Below are positions 43,949 to 52,711 of a stretch of DNA of 64,000 bases, one piece after another. The notes under the pieces are model-generated. The model had not been told where the DNA came from, ran no database searches, and saw only the letters and a list, made by a program, of their open reading frames with translations. The position numbers and the translations under genes are program-made. Location of the stretch: contig CAVOSX010000001.1 in NCBI GenBank assembly GCA_963699015.1, positions 682,001 through 746,000 on the forward strand. The letters run 5' to 3'. Within the stretch, counting starts at the first letter, position 1. The number at the start of each line of letters is the position of its first letter. This stretch comes from PALSA-505 sp963699015. GTDB lineage: Bacteria; Actinomycetota; Actinomycetes; Streptosporangiales; Streptosporangiaceae.

Positions 43949-45388
43949 TCAGGGGCGCCAGGCCGCCGCGACTTCGGGGTACCACGGCTCGCCGGGGCGC
44001 ACGCCCGCCTCGCCGAACAGCCGGTCCCTTGCCTGTTCCGCAAGCCGCCGCAGCCGCGGGTAATCGACGCCGGCCAGCGCTCCCCCGGACTTCAGCACCC
44101 GCCCGCGGACCAGCACCGTGTCCACGTTCGCGGGCGTGGCCGCGAGCACGGCCGCGGCGACCGGGTTGTTCAGCGGCAGTAGGTTGGGGCCGGGCCGCAG
44201 CAAGATCAGGTCGGCGTCCTTGCCCGGGGTGAGCGAGCCGGTGACCGATTCCATACCGAACGCGCGCGCGCCGGCCAGGGTGGCGAAGTCCAGCACGTCC
44301 GTGGTGGTCAGCTCGATCCGGTCCAGCTGGCCGCCCGCCTGCAGGGCCGCGGCGTGTGCCCTGCCGCGCTCGGCGGCCAGGGCGACCCGCATGCAGCCGA
44401 ACAGGTCACCGCCCACCCCGGTGACCACGTCCACGCCCAGCCCGGGCCGGACTCCGGCGGCCAGCAGCCGGCCGGTCGCCGGGTAGCCGTGGCCCATGTG
44501 CAGCTCGACCTCGGGCGCGATAGACACCGCGCCGCCCGAGCCCGCGATCATCGCCAGCTCCTCGTCCGGCAGCGAGGTGCAGTGCACGAAGGTGAGATCC
44601 GCGCCGAGCAGGCCGGCCGCGTGCAGCTGCCGCACCGGCTGGGTCAGCCCCCAGCGGCCGCTGCCGGCGTGCAGGGTGAGCCGCAGGCCCAGTGCCCGGG
44701 CCAGCCGCCAGTCGTGCTCGGTGACGGAGATGTCGCAGTGCTGCGGTCCCCGGGCCGCCATGGCCAGCGTGACCAGGCCGTCGCCCGCTGGGACGCCGCG
44801 CTCGGCCAGCCGGCGTATGTCCTCGCCGTGCGGCAGCGCGCTGGCCACGTACCAGTCCTGGCTGCGCGCGTCCATCGGCGTGCCGTGGCAGAACACCGCC
44901 CGGATCCCGGTCTCGGCCAGCGCGTCGAGAGCCGCGTCCGCGTGCTCGGGCGTGTTCATGATGTGCGCGAAGTCCACCAGCGTGGTGATCCCGGCGTCCA
45001 GCGCCTCGTACGCGCCGGCCAGCGTGGCCGCGTACACGTCCTGCGGCCGGTAGAGCGGGCCGAACACCTCGCGCATGCCCTGCATGTACTGGGCCAGCGT
45101 CCAGTCGGCCGCGATGCCGCGGATCAGCGACTGCCAGGTGTGCCGGTGGGTGTCGATCAGGCCGGGCAGCACGATCGCGCCGGCCGCGTCGATCACGGCG
45201 GCGCCGGGCGGCGGCCGGGCCTGCGGGCCCACCGACGCGATCCGGCCGCCGGTGACCAGCACGTCGGCGCCGGATAGCACGCCGAGCGCGGGATCGCCGG
45301 TGACCACGGTCCCGCCGCGGACCAGGATGTCCGGCGGAGCCTGCGGGCCTGCGCCGGGTAGCTGGCCTGGCACGGTCATGGACTTCAT
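43949..45388 (-). CDS. Amidohydrolase/deaminase
   Basis: TIM-barrel metal hydrolase of 479 residues in the guanine-deaminase/chlorohydrolase (TrzN/SsnA-like) group. Metal ligands are seen in GLIDTHRHTWQSLIRG, the third His in LRLTLHAGSG, the substrate-linked VHCTSLPDEEL and the Asp in PGLGVDVVTGVGGD. ATG 45388 or 45379 can start it; the open frame further upstream enters the promoter region. It is divergent from the LacI-[2Fe-2S] gene. Deamination of a purine or other heterocycle is likely, and this would suit a neighbouring molybdenum hydroxylase. Confidence 0.88.
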   Translation of the reverse strand: MKSMTVPGQLPGAGPQAPPDILVRGGTVVTGDPALGVLSGADVLVTGGRIASVGPQARPPPGAAVIDAAGAIVLPGLIDTHRHTWQSLIRGIAADWTLAQYMQGMREVFGPLYRPQDVYAATLAGAYEALDAGITTLVDFAHIMNTPEHADAALDALAETGIRAVFCHGTPMDARSQDWYVASALPHGEDIRRLAERGVPAGDGLVTLAMAARGPQHCDISVTEHDWRLARALGLRLTLHAGSGRWGLTQPVRQLHAAGLLGADLTFVHCTSLPDEELAMIAGSGGAVSIAPEVELHMGHGYPATGRLLAAGVRPGLGVDVVTGVGGDLFGCMRVALAAERGRAHAAALQAGGQLDRIELTTTDVLDFATLAGARAFGMESVTGSLTPGKDADLILLRPGPNLLPLNNPVAAAVLAATPANVDTVLVRGRVLKSGGALAGVDYPRLRRLAEQARDRLFGEAGVRPGEPWYPEVAAAWRP

Positions 45389-45484
45389 CTTGGCAAAGCG
45401 GGCCGCCGGCTGCCGCGCCCCCTGGCAGGTCAAGCGGGGGACGCGGCGCGCGCGAAGGGCGCCAGGGACGGTAGCGTGCTCTGC

Positions 45485-47020
45485 GTGAGCGTGCCGACGC
45501 TGCGGGATGTCGCAGCCCTGGCCGGCGTGCACCCGGCGACCGCCTCCCGGGCGCTGAATCCGGCGACCAAGGGCATGACCAGCGCGGACACCGCGCAGCG
45601 GGTGCAGCGCGCCGCCGAGCAGCTCGGCTACCGGCCGAACGCGGTGGCCAGGAGCCTGCGCACCGCCCGCTCATCCAGCATCGGCGTGGTCGTCCCTGAC
45701 CTGACCAACCCGCTGTTCCCGCCCATTGTGCGGGGCATCGAGGCCGCATTCGCACCGCACGGCTACGTGCTGCTCATCGTCAACACCGACAACAACCCGG
45801 CTCAGGAGTCACAGCTGGTCGCCTCGCTGCAGGCGCGCAGCATCGACGGGGTCATCCTGGCCACGGCCCGGCTCGACCACCCGCTGATCGAGACGCTCGC
45901 GGCCGGCGACCTGCCGGTTGTGCTGGTGAACCGGCGTCGCGAGGGGCTCGCGCTGCCGTCCGTGGTTGCCGACGACGCAGCCGGCGTCCGGCTAGCCGTC
46001 GCCCACCTGGCCCAGCTCGGCCACCGGCGCATCGCGCACATCGCCGGACCTCAAAACACCTCCACCGGGACGGCCCGGCGGCAGGCCTTCCTGGCCGCGG
46101 CGGGTGAGCACGGCCTCGCGGGCGACGAGGCGCTCGTCGTGTCCTGCGGCTCGTGGTCAGAGGCCGAGGGCGCGCGCGCCCTGCGCGGCCTGCTCGACGA
46201 CGGCGCGCGGTTCACCGCCGTGCTCGCGGGCAACGACATGCTGGCCCTCGGCTGTTACGACGTGCTGGCCGAGCGCGGGATTGCCTGCCCGGACGACCTC
46301 AGCGTGGTCGGGTTCAACGACATGCCGTTCATGGACAAGCTGCGGCCGGCGCTGACCACGGTGCATATCCCGCAGCATGACCTCGGGGCCGAGGCGGCCC
46401 GGCTGCTGCTCGATCAGATGACCAACTTCCGCCGCGAAGAACGATCCGTGCTGATGCCCGTGCGGCTGGCGGTGCGCGAGTCGAACCGGGCCGCCGCCGG
46501 GGAACGGCCGCTGACATGCCGGCCCGCCGCTGCCGCCGTGACTGACCCCGTGCACCAGCCCGACCGGCTGACGGTGAACGGCCGTGCGCACGAGATCCGG
46601 GCTGACCCGGAGCTGACGCTGCTCGACGTGCTGCGCGGCGAGCTCGGGCTGGCCGGGCCGCGGTTCGGCTGCGGCGCCGGCCTGTGCGGCGCCTGCTTCG
46701 TGCTGCTGGACGGGCAGCCGCGGCCCGCCTGCGACCTGCCCGCGGCGGCCGCGGCCGGCCGGGACGTGGTCACGGTGGAGGGCCTGAGCCCCGGCGGCGG
46801 CCTGCACCCGGTGCAGCAGGCGTTCATCGAGGAGCAGGCGGCCCAGTGCGGATACTGCACGGCCGGCCTGGTGATCAGCGCGGTGGCCCTGCTGCGCGCC
46901 TGTCCCGCGCCGACCCCCGGGCAGGTGCGCGAGGCCCTGGAGCCCAACCTGTGCCGGTGCGGCGCGCACGGCCGGGTGCTGCGGGCCGTGCTGAAGGCCG
47001 CTGCGGCGGAGCGGAAGTGA
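45485..47020 (+). CDS. LacI regulator fused to [2Fe-2S] hydroxylase subunit
   Basis: One uninterrupted frame of 511 residues. Residues 1-~340 are a complete LacI-family regulator: HTH TLRDVAALAGVHPATASRAL, hinge YRPNAVARSLRTA, periplasmic-binding-like effector domain, end RLAVRESNRA. Residues ~358-505 are a complete molybdenum-hydroxylase iron-sulfur subunit: plant-type cluster FGCGAGLCGACFVLLDG plus PACDLP, and second cluster QCGYCTAG and NLCRCGAHG. No stop and no ribosome site lies between them; an in-frame GTG at 46538 is the only plausible separate start. The stop overlaps the large-subunit GTG. It is either a real redox-regulator fusion or two genes merged by loss of a stop. Confidence 0.85.
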   Translation: MSVPTLRDVAALAGVHPATASRALNPATKGMTSADTAQRVQRAAEQLGYRPNAVARSLRTARSSSIGVVVPDLTNPLFPPIVRGIEAAFAPHGYVLLIVNTDNNPAQESQLVASLQARSIDGVILATARLDHPLIETLAAGDLPVVLVNRRREGLALPSVVADDAAGVRLAVAHLAQLGHRRIAHIAGPQNTSTGTARRQAFLAAAGEHGLAGDEALVVSCGSWSEAEGARALRGLLDDGARFTAVLAGNDMLALGCYDVLAERGIACPDDLSVVGFNDMPFMDKLRPALTTVHIPQHDLGAEAARLLLDQMTNFRREERSVLMPVRLAVRESNRAAAGERPLTCRPAAAAVTDPVHQPDRLTVNGRAHEIRADPELTLLDVLRGELGLAGPRFGCGAGLCGACFVLLDGQPRPACDLPAAAAAGRDVVTVEGLSPGGGLHPVQQAFIEEQAAQCGYCTAGLVISAVALLRACPAPTPGQVREALEPNLCRCGAHGRVLRAVLKAAAAERK

Positions 47021-49203
47021 CGGTCCCGCCGCCACCGCCGCCCGGGCCGGAGCCGCCCCGGCCGGAGCCAGGCCTGCCAGCCGATCTCGCGGCGAATCCG
47101 GTGCTGGGTCGCTGGCTCGACTTCAGCGTCAACGGCGTCGTCACCATCGCCACCGGCAAGGTCGAGTACGGGCAGGGAGTGTGGACGGCGCTGGCCCAGA
47201 TCGCGGCCGAGGAACTCGACGTGCGGCTGGACCGGGTGCGGGTCGCCCCGGTGTCCACGGCCACCAGCCCCGACGAGGGCGTGACCTCGGGCAGCAGGTC
47301 GATCGAGGACTCCGGCGCGGCGCTGCGGCAGGCCTGCGCGCAGGCCCGGCGCGCGGTGCTCGCCGCGGCCGCGGAGCGGCTCGGCTCCGGCCCGCCAGGG
47401 CTGGGCGTGCGCGACGGCGAGATCGTCACGGCGTCCGGCGGCACCGGGCTCAGCTACTGGTCGCTGGGCGCGCCCGGCCTGCTCGACGCGGCGGCGGGCC
47501 CGGCGGTGGCGGCCAAGCCCCCCGCCCAGTGGTCGGTCGCCGGGCGCAGCGCCGCCCGCCTCGACCTCCCGGACAAGGTGACCGGACGCCCCCGCTTCCT
47601 GCATGACCTGGTGCTGCCCGGCATGCTGTTCGGCCGGGTGGTCCGCCCGCCGGGCGCCGCGGCCGAGCTGCAGGCCGTCGGCGAGGCGGACCTGCCCGCG
47701 GGCGTGATCGACGTCGTCACCGACGGTTCGTTCCTCGGCGTGGTGGCCGGGACCGACGCGGCCGCCCGCGCGGCGGCCCGGCGGCTCGGCGCGGCGGCCC
47801 GGTGGAAGGTGCGCGATTCGCTGCCCGACGAGGATGACCTGAGGAGCTTCCTGCTCGGCGAGCCCGCCGAGACCTCGGTGATCGCGCGGCGCAGTGATCC
47901 GGCCGCCGCCGCCCGCGCGACCCGCACCCTGACCGCGGAATTCAGCCGGCCGTTCCTGGCCCACGCGTCGCTGGCCCCCAGCTGCGCGATCGCGCAGGTG
48001 CAGCACGGCACTGTCACGGTCTGGACGCACAGCCAGGGCATCTTCGCGCTGCGCCGGGCGCTGGCGTCCGGCCTGGGCATCGACCCGCAGCGCCTGGTCG
48101 TGCGGCACGCCGAGGGAGCCGGATCCTACGGTCATAACGGCGCCGACGACGCGGCGCTTGACGCCGTGCTGCTCGCCCGGGCACCGGCCTGCCGCGGCCG
48201 GCCGGTGCGGGTGATGTGGTCGCGGGAGGACGAGATGGCCTGGGCGCCGCTGGGCGCGGCGATGCTGGCGCGGCTGTCGGCCGGGCTGGGCCCCGACGGC
48301 CGGATCCAGTCCTGGCGGCAGGACGTCTGGAGCAACGGCTTCCTTGGCCGCCCCGGCACCGGGGGCGAGCCGCGGCTGCTCGCGCTGGCGCACCTGGCGG
48401 CCGGCGCCGCGGCCGGCGCCGGGCAGCCGATGTCCGCCGCCGCCGACGGGCCTGCGGTGCCGACGATCGGCTCGGTCCGCAACTCGCGGCCCGGCTATGA
48501 CATCCCCGACCTCGAGGTGACCCGGCACCGGCTGCTGACCATGCCGATCAGGACCTCCTCGCTGCGCTCGCTCGGCGCCTTCCTCAACGTGTTCGCGATC
48601 GAGTCGTTCATGGACGAGCTGGCCGCCGAGGCGGGCGCGGATCCGGTGGCCTTCCGGCTCGCCCACCTCACTGACCCGCGGGGCAGGCGGGTGATCGAGC
48701 AGGCGGCCGAGATGGCGGGCTGGCCGACCCGCCCGCCCGGCCAGGACGCCGGCCTCGGTATCGGGTACGCCAGGTACAAGGGCACGTCCGGGTACTGCGC
48801 CGCGGTCGCCGAGGTCGAGGCGGGCACCGAGGTCCGGCTGCGCCGGCTGTGGCTGGCGGTGGACGTGGGCCGGGTCATCAACCCGGACGGGGTCATCAAC
48901 CAGGCCGAGGGCGGCGCGGTGCAGAGCGCGAGCTGGGTGCTGCGCGAGCGGGTCCGCTTCGACCGGGCCAAGATCACATCGGTGGGCTGGGACAGCTACC
49001 CGATCCTTCGGTTCACCGAGGTTCCCGACGTGACCGTCCGGGTCATCTCAGCGCCCGGCGAGCCGGAAACCGGAGCGGGAGAGGTGGCGCAAGGGCCGGT
49101 GGCCGGCGCGATCGGCAACGCCGTGGCCGCCGCCGTCGGCGTGCGGGTGCGGGATCTGCCGCTGTCCCGCGATCAGATCATCCGCGCGATCGGGGCGGGC
49201 TAG
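47017..49203 (+). CDS. Molybdopterin-binding hydroxylase large subunit (IorB-like)
   Basis: Large subunit of a two-component molybdenum hydroxylase of the isoquinoline-1-oxidoreductase/aldehyde-oxidase type, 728 residues. It starts with the IorB-like VNGVVTIATGKVEYGQGVWT and DEGVTSGSRSIEDSGAALR, followed by KVTGRPRFLHDLVLPGMLFG and the C-terminal LRSLGAFLNVFAIESFMDEL and INQAEGGAVQSASWVL. The catalytic Glu region near the end (GEPETGAGEV) is present. No FAD subunit is encoded, as usual for IorAB-type enzymes. No Tat signal is seen. GTGA overlap with the small-subunit fusion makes a coupled pair. Confidence 0.9.
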   Translation: MTVPPPPPPGPEPPRPEPGLPADLAANPVLGRWLDFSVNGVVTIATGKVEYGQGVWTALAQIAAEELDVRLDRVRVAPVSTATSPDEGVTSGSRSIEDSGAALRQACAQARRAVLAAAAERLGSGPPGLGVRDGEIVTASGGTGLSYWSLGAPGLLDAAAGPAVAAKPPAQWSVAGRSAARLDLPDKVTGRPRFLHDLVLPGMLFGRVVRPPGAAAELQAVGEADLPAGVIDVVTDGSFLGVVAGTDAAARAAARRLGAAARWKVRDSLPDEDDLRSFLLGEPAETSVIARRSDPAAAARATRTLTAEFSRPFLAHASLAPSCAIAQVQHGTVTVWTHSQGIFALRRALASGLGIDPQRLVVRHAEGAGSYGHNGADDAALDAVLLARAPACRGRPVRVMWSREDEMAWAPLGAAMLARLSAGLGPDGRIQSWRQDVWSNGFLGRPGTGGEPRLLALAHLAAGAAAGAGQPMSAAADGPAVPTIGSVRNSRPGYDIPDLEVTRHRLLTMPIRTSSLRSLGAFLNVFAIESFMDELAAEAGADPVAFRLAHLTDPRGRRVIEQAAEMAGWPTRPPGQDAGLGIGYARYKGTSGYCAAVAEVEAGTEVRLRRLWLAVDVGRVINPDGVINQAEGGAVQSASWVLRERVRFDRAKITSVGWDSYPILRFTEVPDVTVRVISAPGEPETGAGEVAQGPVAGAIGNAVAAAVGVRVRDLPLSRDQIIRAIGAG

Positions 49204-49835
49204 CGGACCCCGCGCGGGCGGAACTGGACGCTGATCCGCGGCCCGGCGGCCGCGGCGGCCTTGGGCACCGCATGCTCCCAGGTGCGCTGGCAGCTCCCGC
49301 CCATCACGAGCAGGTCGCCGTGGCCGAGGTTGTGCCGCAGCGCGGTCCCGCCGCCTCGCGGGCGCAGCAGCAGCGCGCGGGGCGCGCCGAGCGAGACGAT
49401 CGCGACCATGGTGTCCTCGGCGCGGCCCCGCCCGATCGTGTCGCCGTGCCACGCGACGCTGTCCCGGCCGTCCCGGTACAGGCACAGCCCGGCGGTCAGG
49501 AACGGCTCGCCGAGCTCGGCGGCGTAGTGCGCGCTGAGCGCCTGCCTTGCCTGGTCCAGCACGGGATCGGGAAGCGGCGCCCCCTCGGGGTAGAAGCAGA
49601 CCAGCCGGGGGACGTCAACCACCTGGTCATACATCCGCCGCTGTTCCGCGCGCCACGGGACCGCGGCGGCCAGCCGGCCGAACAGCGTGTCGGCGCCCCC
49701 GATCCAGCCAGGCCGGACATCGATCCACGCCCTCCGGCGCAGCGCGGTCCGCCGCACCGAGGACCCAAGCGGCCCGGGGCCGGTCCCGTCCGCGCCGTCC
49801 AGCAGCGACCCCTGAAAGGCGAGCGTCATGGCCAT
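49200..49835 (-). CDS. AlkB-like 2-oxoglutarate/Fe(II) dioxygenase
   Basis: Nucleic-acid-repair type dioxygenase of 211 residues that would remove alkyl groups from bases. Iron ligands are seen in VAWHGDTIGRG (H-x-D) and WEHAVPK (His), with the 2-oxoglutarate-binding Arg in RISVQFRPRG at the end. Its own ATG (MAMTLAFQGSLLDG) has GGAGAGG nine bases upstream. However, the same frame is open backwards into the peptidase gene, so it may also be made as its C-terminal domain. Its 3' end meets the hydroxylase gene convergently. Confidence 0.85.
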   Translation of the reverse strand: MAMTLAFQGSLLDGADGTGPGPLGSSVRRTALRRRAWIDVRPGWIGGADTLFGRLAAAVPWRAEQRRMYDQVVDVPRLVCFYPEGAPLPDPVLDQARQALSAHYAAELGEPFLTAGLCLYRDGRDSVAWHGDTIGRGRAEDTMVAIVSLGAPRALLLRPRGGGTALRHNLGHGDLLVMGGSCQRTWEHAVPKAAAAAGPRISVQFRPRGVR

Positions 49836-52025
49836 GAGCCTAGCCTCTCCGTGGTCAAATACCAGTTCGAAGGAGCAGGCTGATGGGACGCGTGGCGGCG
49901 TGTGGCGCGATAGCCGAGGCGGCGGTCGGCCAGGCAGGCCGAGGGCGCGCTTGATGAAGTCCGCCTGCAGCAGCAGCAGGTTCTCGGCCACCTCCTCCTG
50001 CCGCGCCGCATGCGTCACGCCGGACAGCGGCAGCACGGTGTGCGGGCGTCCCGCCGCGAGCAGCGCCGACGACAGCCGCAGCGTGTGCGCCACCGTCACG
50101 TTGTCATCGGCCAGGCCGTGGATCAGCATGAGCGGGCGGCGCAGGTTCGGCGCGTCGGCGATCAGCGAGTCGTGCTCGTAGACTTCAGGGTGCTCATCCG
50201 GGTGGCCCTCGTAGCGCTCGGTGTAGTGGGTGTCGTACAGCCGCTCGTCGGTGACCGGCGCGCCCGCGACCGCGGCGTGGAAGACATCCGGCCTGCGCAG
50301 CACGGCCAGCGCGGCCAGGTACCCGCCGTGCGACCAGCCGCGGATGGCCACCCGCGAGGTGTCGAGATCCGGATGCGAGGCCGCCACCGCTGCCAGCCCG
50401 TCTACCTGGTCCTCGATGTTCGGCGTGGACTCGTTGTAATGGATCAGGCGGTCCCAGGCCGGCCCGCGGCCCGGGGTGCCGCGGCCGTCGATGATCAGCA
50501 CGGCGAAGCCCTGGTCGGCGAACCACTGCGAGACCAGGTAGGCGTTGCGGGACGCCACCGCCCGCTGCGCGGCGGGCCCGCCGTACGGGTCAAGCAGCAC
50601 CGGCAGCGCGGGCCCGGAGCCGGGGCGGTGCCCGCGCGGCAGCAGCAGCGCGCAGCGCAGCTCGCGGCGTCCCGCGGTCAGCAGCGTCACCTCCGGGGTC
50701 AGCACCGGGGTCTCGGCGCACGAGGCGATCTCGCCCGCGGCCTCGCCGCCCCGCTGGATGCGCACCGCGGGACCCGATCGCTGCAGCGACGCGGACGAGA
50801 CCACGATGGCACCGGGCGACCGCGCCGCGGTGTGCAGGCCGGGCTCGGTGCTGACCCTCTGCACCCCCTGCCGGCCCGCGGTATACACGTGCACCTGGGT
50901 GGGGTCCGGCCCGGTGGCGGTGAACAGCACGTCGGCTGCTGCGTCGAGCACCGCGCGCACGTGCAGCGCCTCGGCCCCGGCCGGGGTGGCCGGCTGGTCG
51001 CCGATCATCAGCCGGTAGGCGCCGTCCCGGGCCACCACCCGGACGAGCTGGCCGCCGGCGGTCCAGGCCGGCGTGCCCGGCACGATGTCCACCCAGTCCG
51101 GGTCGGTGTCGGTGGCCAGCACGGCGGTGCTGCCGTCGCCGGCCACGGTCAGCACCCGCATCGTCCGCTGGTCGCGCGTCTGGACCTGTAGCAGCGCCGG
51201 CCCGCGCGCGGACCAGTGCACCGAGGTCAGGTAAGGGAACGCGGCGGTGTCCCACGGCACCGGCCGGCGGCTGCCGTCGAGCCCGGCCCAGATCACGCTG
51301 ACGTCGGCGTTCGCGGTGCCCGCGACCGGGTACCTGACCTCGGCCGGGGCCCGGTCCGGGTGCGCCGGGTCAGACAGGTACCAGCGGGTCACCGGGCTGT
51401 TGTCCACCCGGGCCGCCAGCATGCTCAGCCCGTCGGGAGACCACCAGAAGCCGCGGGTGCGGGCCATCTCCTCGGCGGCCACGAACTCGGCCAGCCCGTA
51501 GGTCACGTCAGGGGCGTCCGGCTCGGCCAGCGCCCGGTCGCCGCTGCCGTCGGCCGTGATCACGCGCAGCGCTCCCCCGCTCACGTAGCCGACGGCGGCC
51601 CCGGCCGGATCCGGGCGCGGGTCGATCACCGGCCCGGCGGCGGGCAGCTCCCTGACGTCGCCGCCGGTGAGGCTGGCGACAAACAGCCGCCCGGACAGGG
51701 CGAAGGCGGCGATGCGCAGCTCGTCGTCGGTGGCGTAGCCGACGATTCCCGAGCCCGGCTGCCTGGCGCGCTCGCGCCGGGCCCGCTCGGCCGGCGGCAG
51801 CTCCTCGTGCGTGCCGCCCAGGATGAGCCCGGGGTCCGCGACGACGTGCTCGGCCCCGCTGGGGACCTCACGCACCCACAGGCAGGTGTTGCCGTCTGTC
51901 CCCGACCGGGACCGCAGGAACGCGACGCGGGAGCCGTCCGGCGCGGCCGAGAAGTTGTGCGGGACGCCGAGGGTGAACCGCTGCGTCCGGGCGTACTGGC
52001 GCGGGAAGCTGATCTCATCGGGCAT
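49200..52025 (-). CDS. S9 (DPP-IV-like) peptidase reading into AlkB
   Basis: Prolyl-oligopeptidase/dipeptidyl-peptidase-IV family serine peptidase. The propeller part occupies about residues 1-450 (start MPDEISFPRQYARTQRFTLG), the catalytic alpha/beta domain residues ~480-715: DPYGGPAAQRAVASRNAYLV, nucleophile RGWSHGGYLAALAVLRRPDV, Asp in HGLADDNVTVA, His in LSGVTHAARQEEV. The expected stop after FIKRALGLPGR is absent; a 33-residue linker leads in frame into the AlkB-like domain, giving 941 residues. As AlkB has a good ribosome site of its own, the join may be a lost stop rather than a selected fusion. Confidence 0.85.
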   Translation of the reverse strand: MPDEISFPRQYARTQRFTLGVPHNFSAAPDGSRVAFLRSRSGTDGNTCLWVREVPSGAEHVVADPGLILGGTHEELPPAERARRERARQPGSGIVGYATDDELRIAAFALSGRLFVASLTGGDVRELPAAGPVIDPRPDPAGAAVGYVSGGALRVITADGSGDRALAEPDAPDVTYGLAEFVAAEEMARTRGFWWSPDGLSMLAARVDNSPVTRWYLSDPAHPDRAPAEVRYPVAGTANADVSVIWAGLDGSRRPVPWDTAAFPYLTSVHWSARGPALLQVQTRDQRTMRVLTVAGDGSTAVLATDTDPDWVDIVPGTPAWTAGGQLVRVVARDGAYRLMIGDQPATPAGAEALHVRAVLDAAADVLFTATGPDPTQVHVYTAGRQGVQRVSTEPGLHTAARSPGAIVVSSASLQRSGPAVRIQRGGEAAGEIASCAETPVLTPEVTLLTAGRRELRCALLLPRGHRPGSGPALPVLLDPYGGPAAQRAVASRNAYLVSQWFADQGFAVLIIDGRGTPGRGPAWDRLIHYNESTPNIEDQVDGLAAVAASHPDLDTSRVAIRGWSHGGYLAALAVLRRPDVFHAAVAGAPVTDERLYDTHYTERYEGHPDEHPEVYEHDSLIADAPNLRRPLMLIHGLADDNVTVAHTLRLSSALLAAGRPHTVLPLSGVTHAARQEEVAENLLLLQADFIKRALGLPGRPPPRLSRHTPPRVPSACSFELVFDHGEARLMAMTLAFQGSLLDGADGTGPGPLGSSVRRTALRRRAWIDVRPGWIGGADTLFGRLAAAVPWRAEQRRMYDQVVDVPRLVCFYPEGAPLPDPVLDQARQALSAHYAAELGEPFLTAGLCLYRDGRDSVAWHGDTIGRGRAEDTMVAIVSLGAPRALLLRPRGGGTALRHNLGHGDLLVMGGSCQRTWEHAVPKAAAAAGPRISVQFRPRGVR

Positions 52026-52054
52026 GCTGCGATCCTCGCAGACGCGCCGTGGAT

Positions 52055-52699
52055 TCAGCCGCCGAGGTACTGGAGCACGGCCAGCACCCGGCGGTTGTCC
52101 GTCCCCGACGGCGGCAGGCCGAGCTTGGCGAAGATGCTGGCCACGTGCTTTTCCACCGCGCCGCCCGTCACGACCAGCCCCGCCGCGATCCCGGCGTTGG
52201 ACCGGCCCTCGGCCATCAGCGACAGCACGTCGCGTTCCCTGCTGGTGAGCGAGCCGAGGCCGGTGGAGCGGCGGCTGGCGCCGAGCAGCTGGCTGACCAC
52301 CTCGGGGTCGAGCGCGGTACCGCCGCAGGCCACCCGCTCGAGCGCGTCGGCGAACTCGGCCACGTCCGCCACCCGGTCCTTGAGCAGGTAGCCGATCCCC
52401 GAGGCACTGCCCTCGAGCAGCCGGGTCGCGTACCTGGTCTCGATGTACTGGGAGAACACCATGACCCCGGTGGCCGGGTGCTCCGCCCGCAGCTGCAGCG
52501 CGGCACGCAGCCCCTCGTCGGTGTGCGTCGGCGGCATCCTGATGTCCACCACCACCACGTCGGGATCGTGCTCCTTCACCGCGGCCAGCAGCGCCGCGGC
52601 GTCGCCGACCGCCGCGCACACCTGATGCCCGCGGTCGGCGAGCATCGCCGTCAGGCCCTCCCGCAGCAGGCCGGCGTCCTCGGCGATGACTACCCGCAT
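52055..52699 (-). CDS. NarL/LuxR-type response regulator
   Basis: Response regulator of 214 residues. The receiver has VVIAEDAGLLREGLTAML, phosphoacceptor Asp in DVVVVDIRMPPTHTDEGL and Lys in YLLKDRVADV; the C-terminal LuxR-type HTH is LTSRERDVLSLMAEGRSNAG and AVEKHVASIFAKLGL. It is paired with the histidine kinase gene 12 bases upstream. The target is unknown; the neighbouring ABC stub suggests it once controlled an exporter. Confidence 0.93.
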   Translation of the reverse strand: MRVVIAEDAGLLREGLTAMLADRGHQVCAAVGDAAALLAAVKEHDPDVVVVDIRMPPTHTDEGLRAALQLRAEHPATGVMVFSQYIETRYATRLLEGSASGIGYLLKDRVADVAEFADALERVACGGTALDPEVVSQLLGASRRSTGLGSLTSRERDVLSLMAEGRSNAGIAAGLVVTGGAVEKHVASIFAKLGLPPSGTDNRRVLAVLQYLGG

Positions 52700-52711
52700 G
52701 CGGCGATGTTC

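Noticed and set aside
41780..44182. Plus-strand 800-codon frame
   Set aside because: Shadow of mftD, the hydrolase and the amidohydrolase, with biased composition and no motif.
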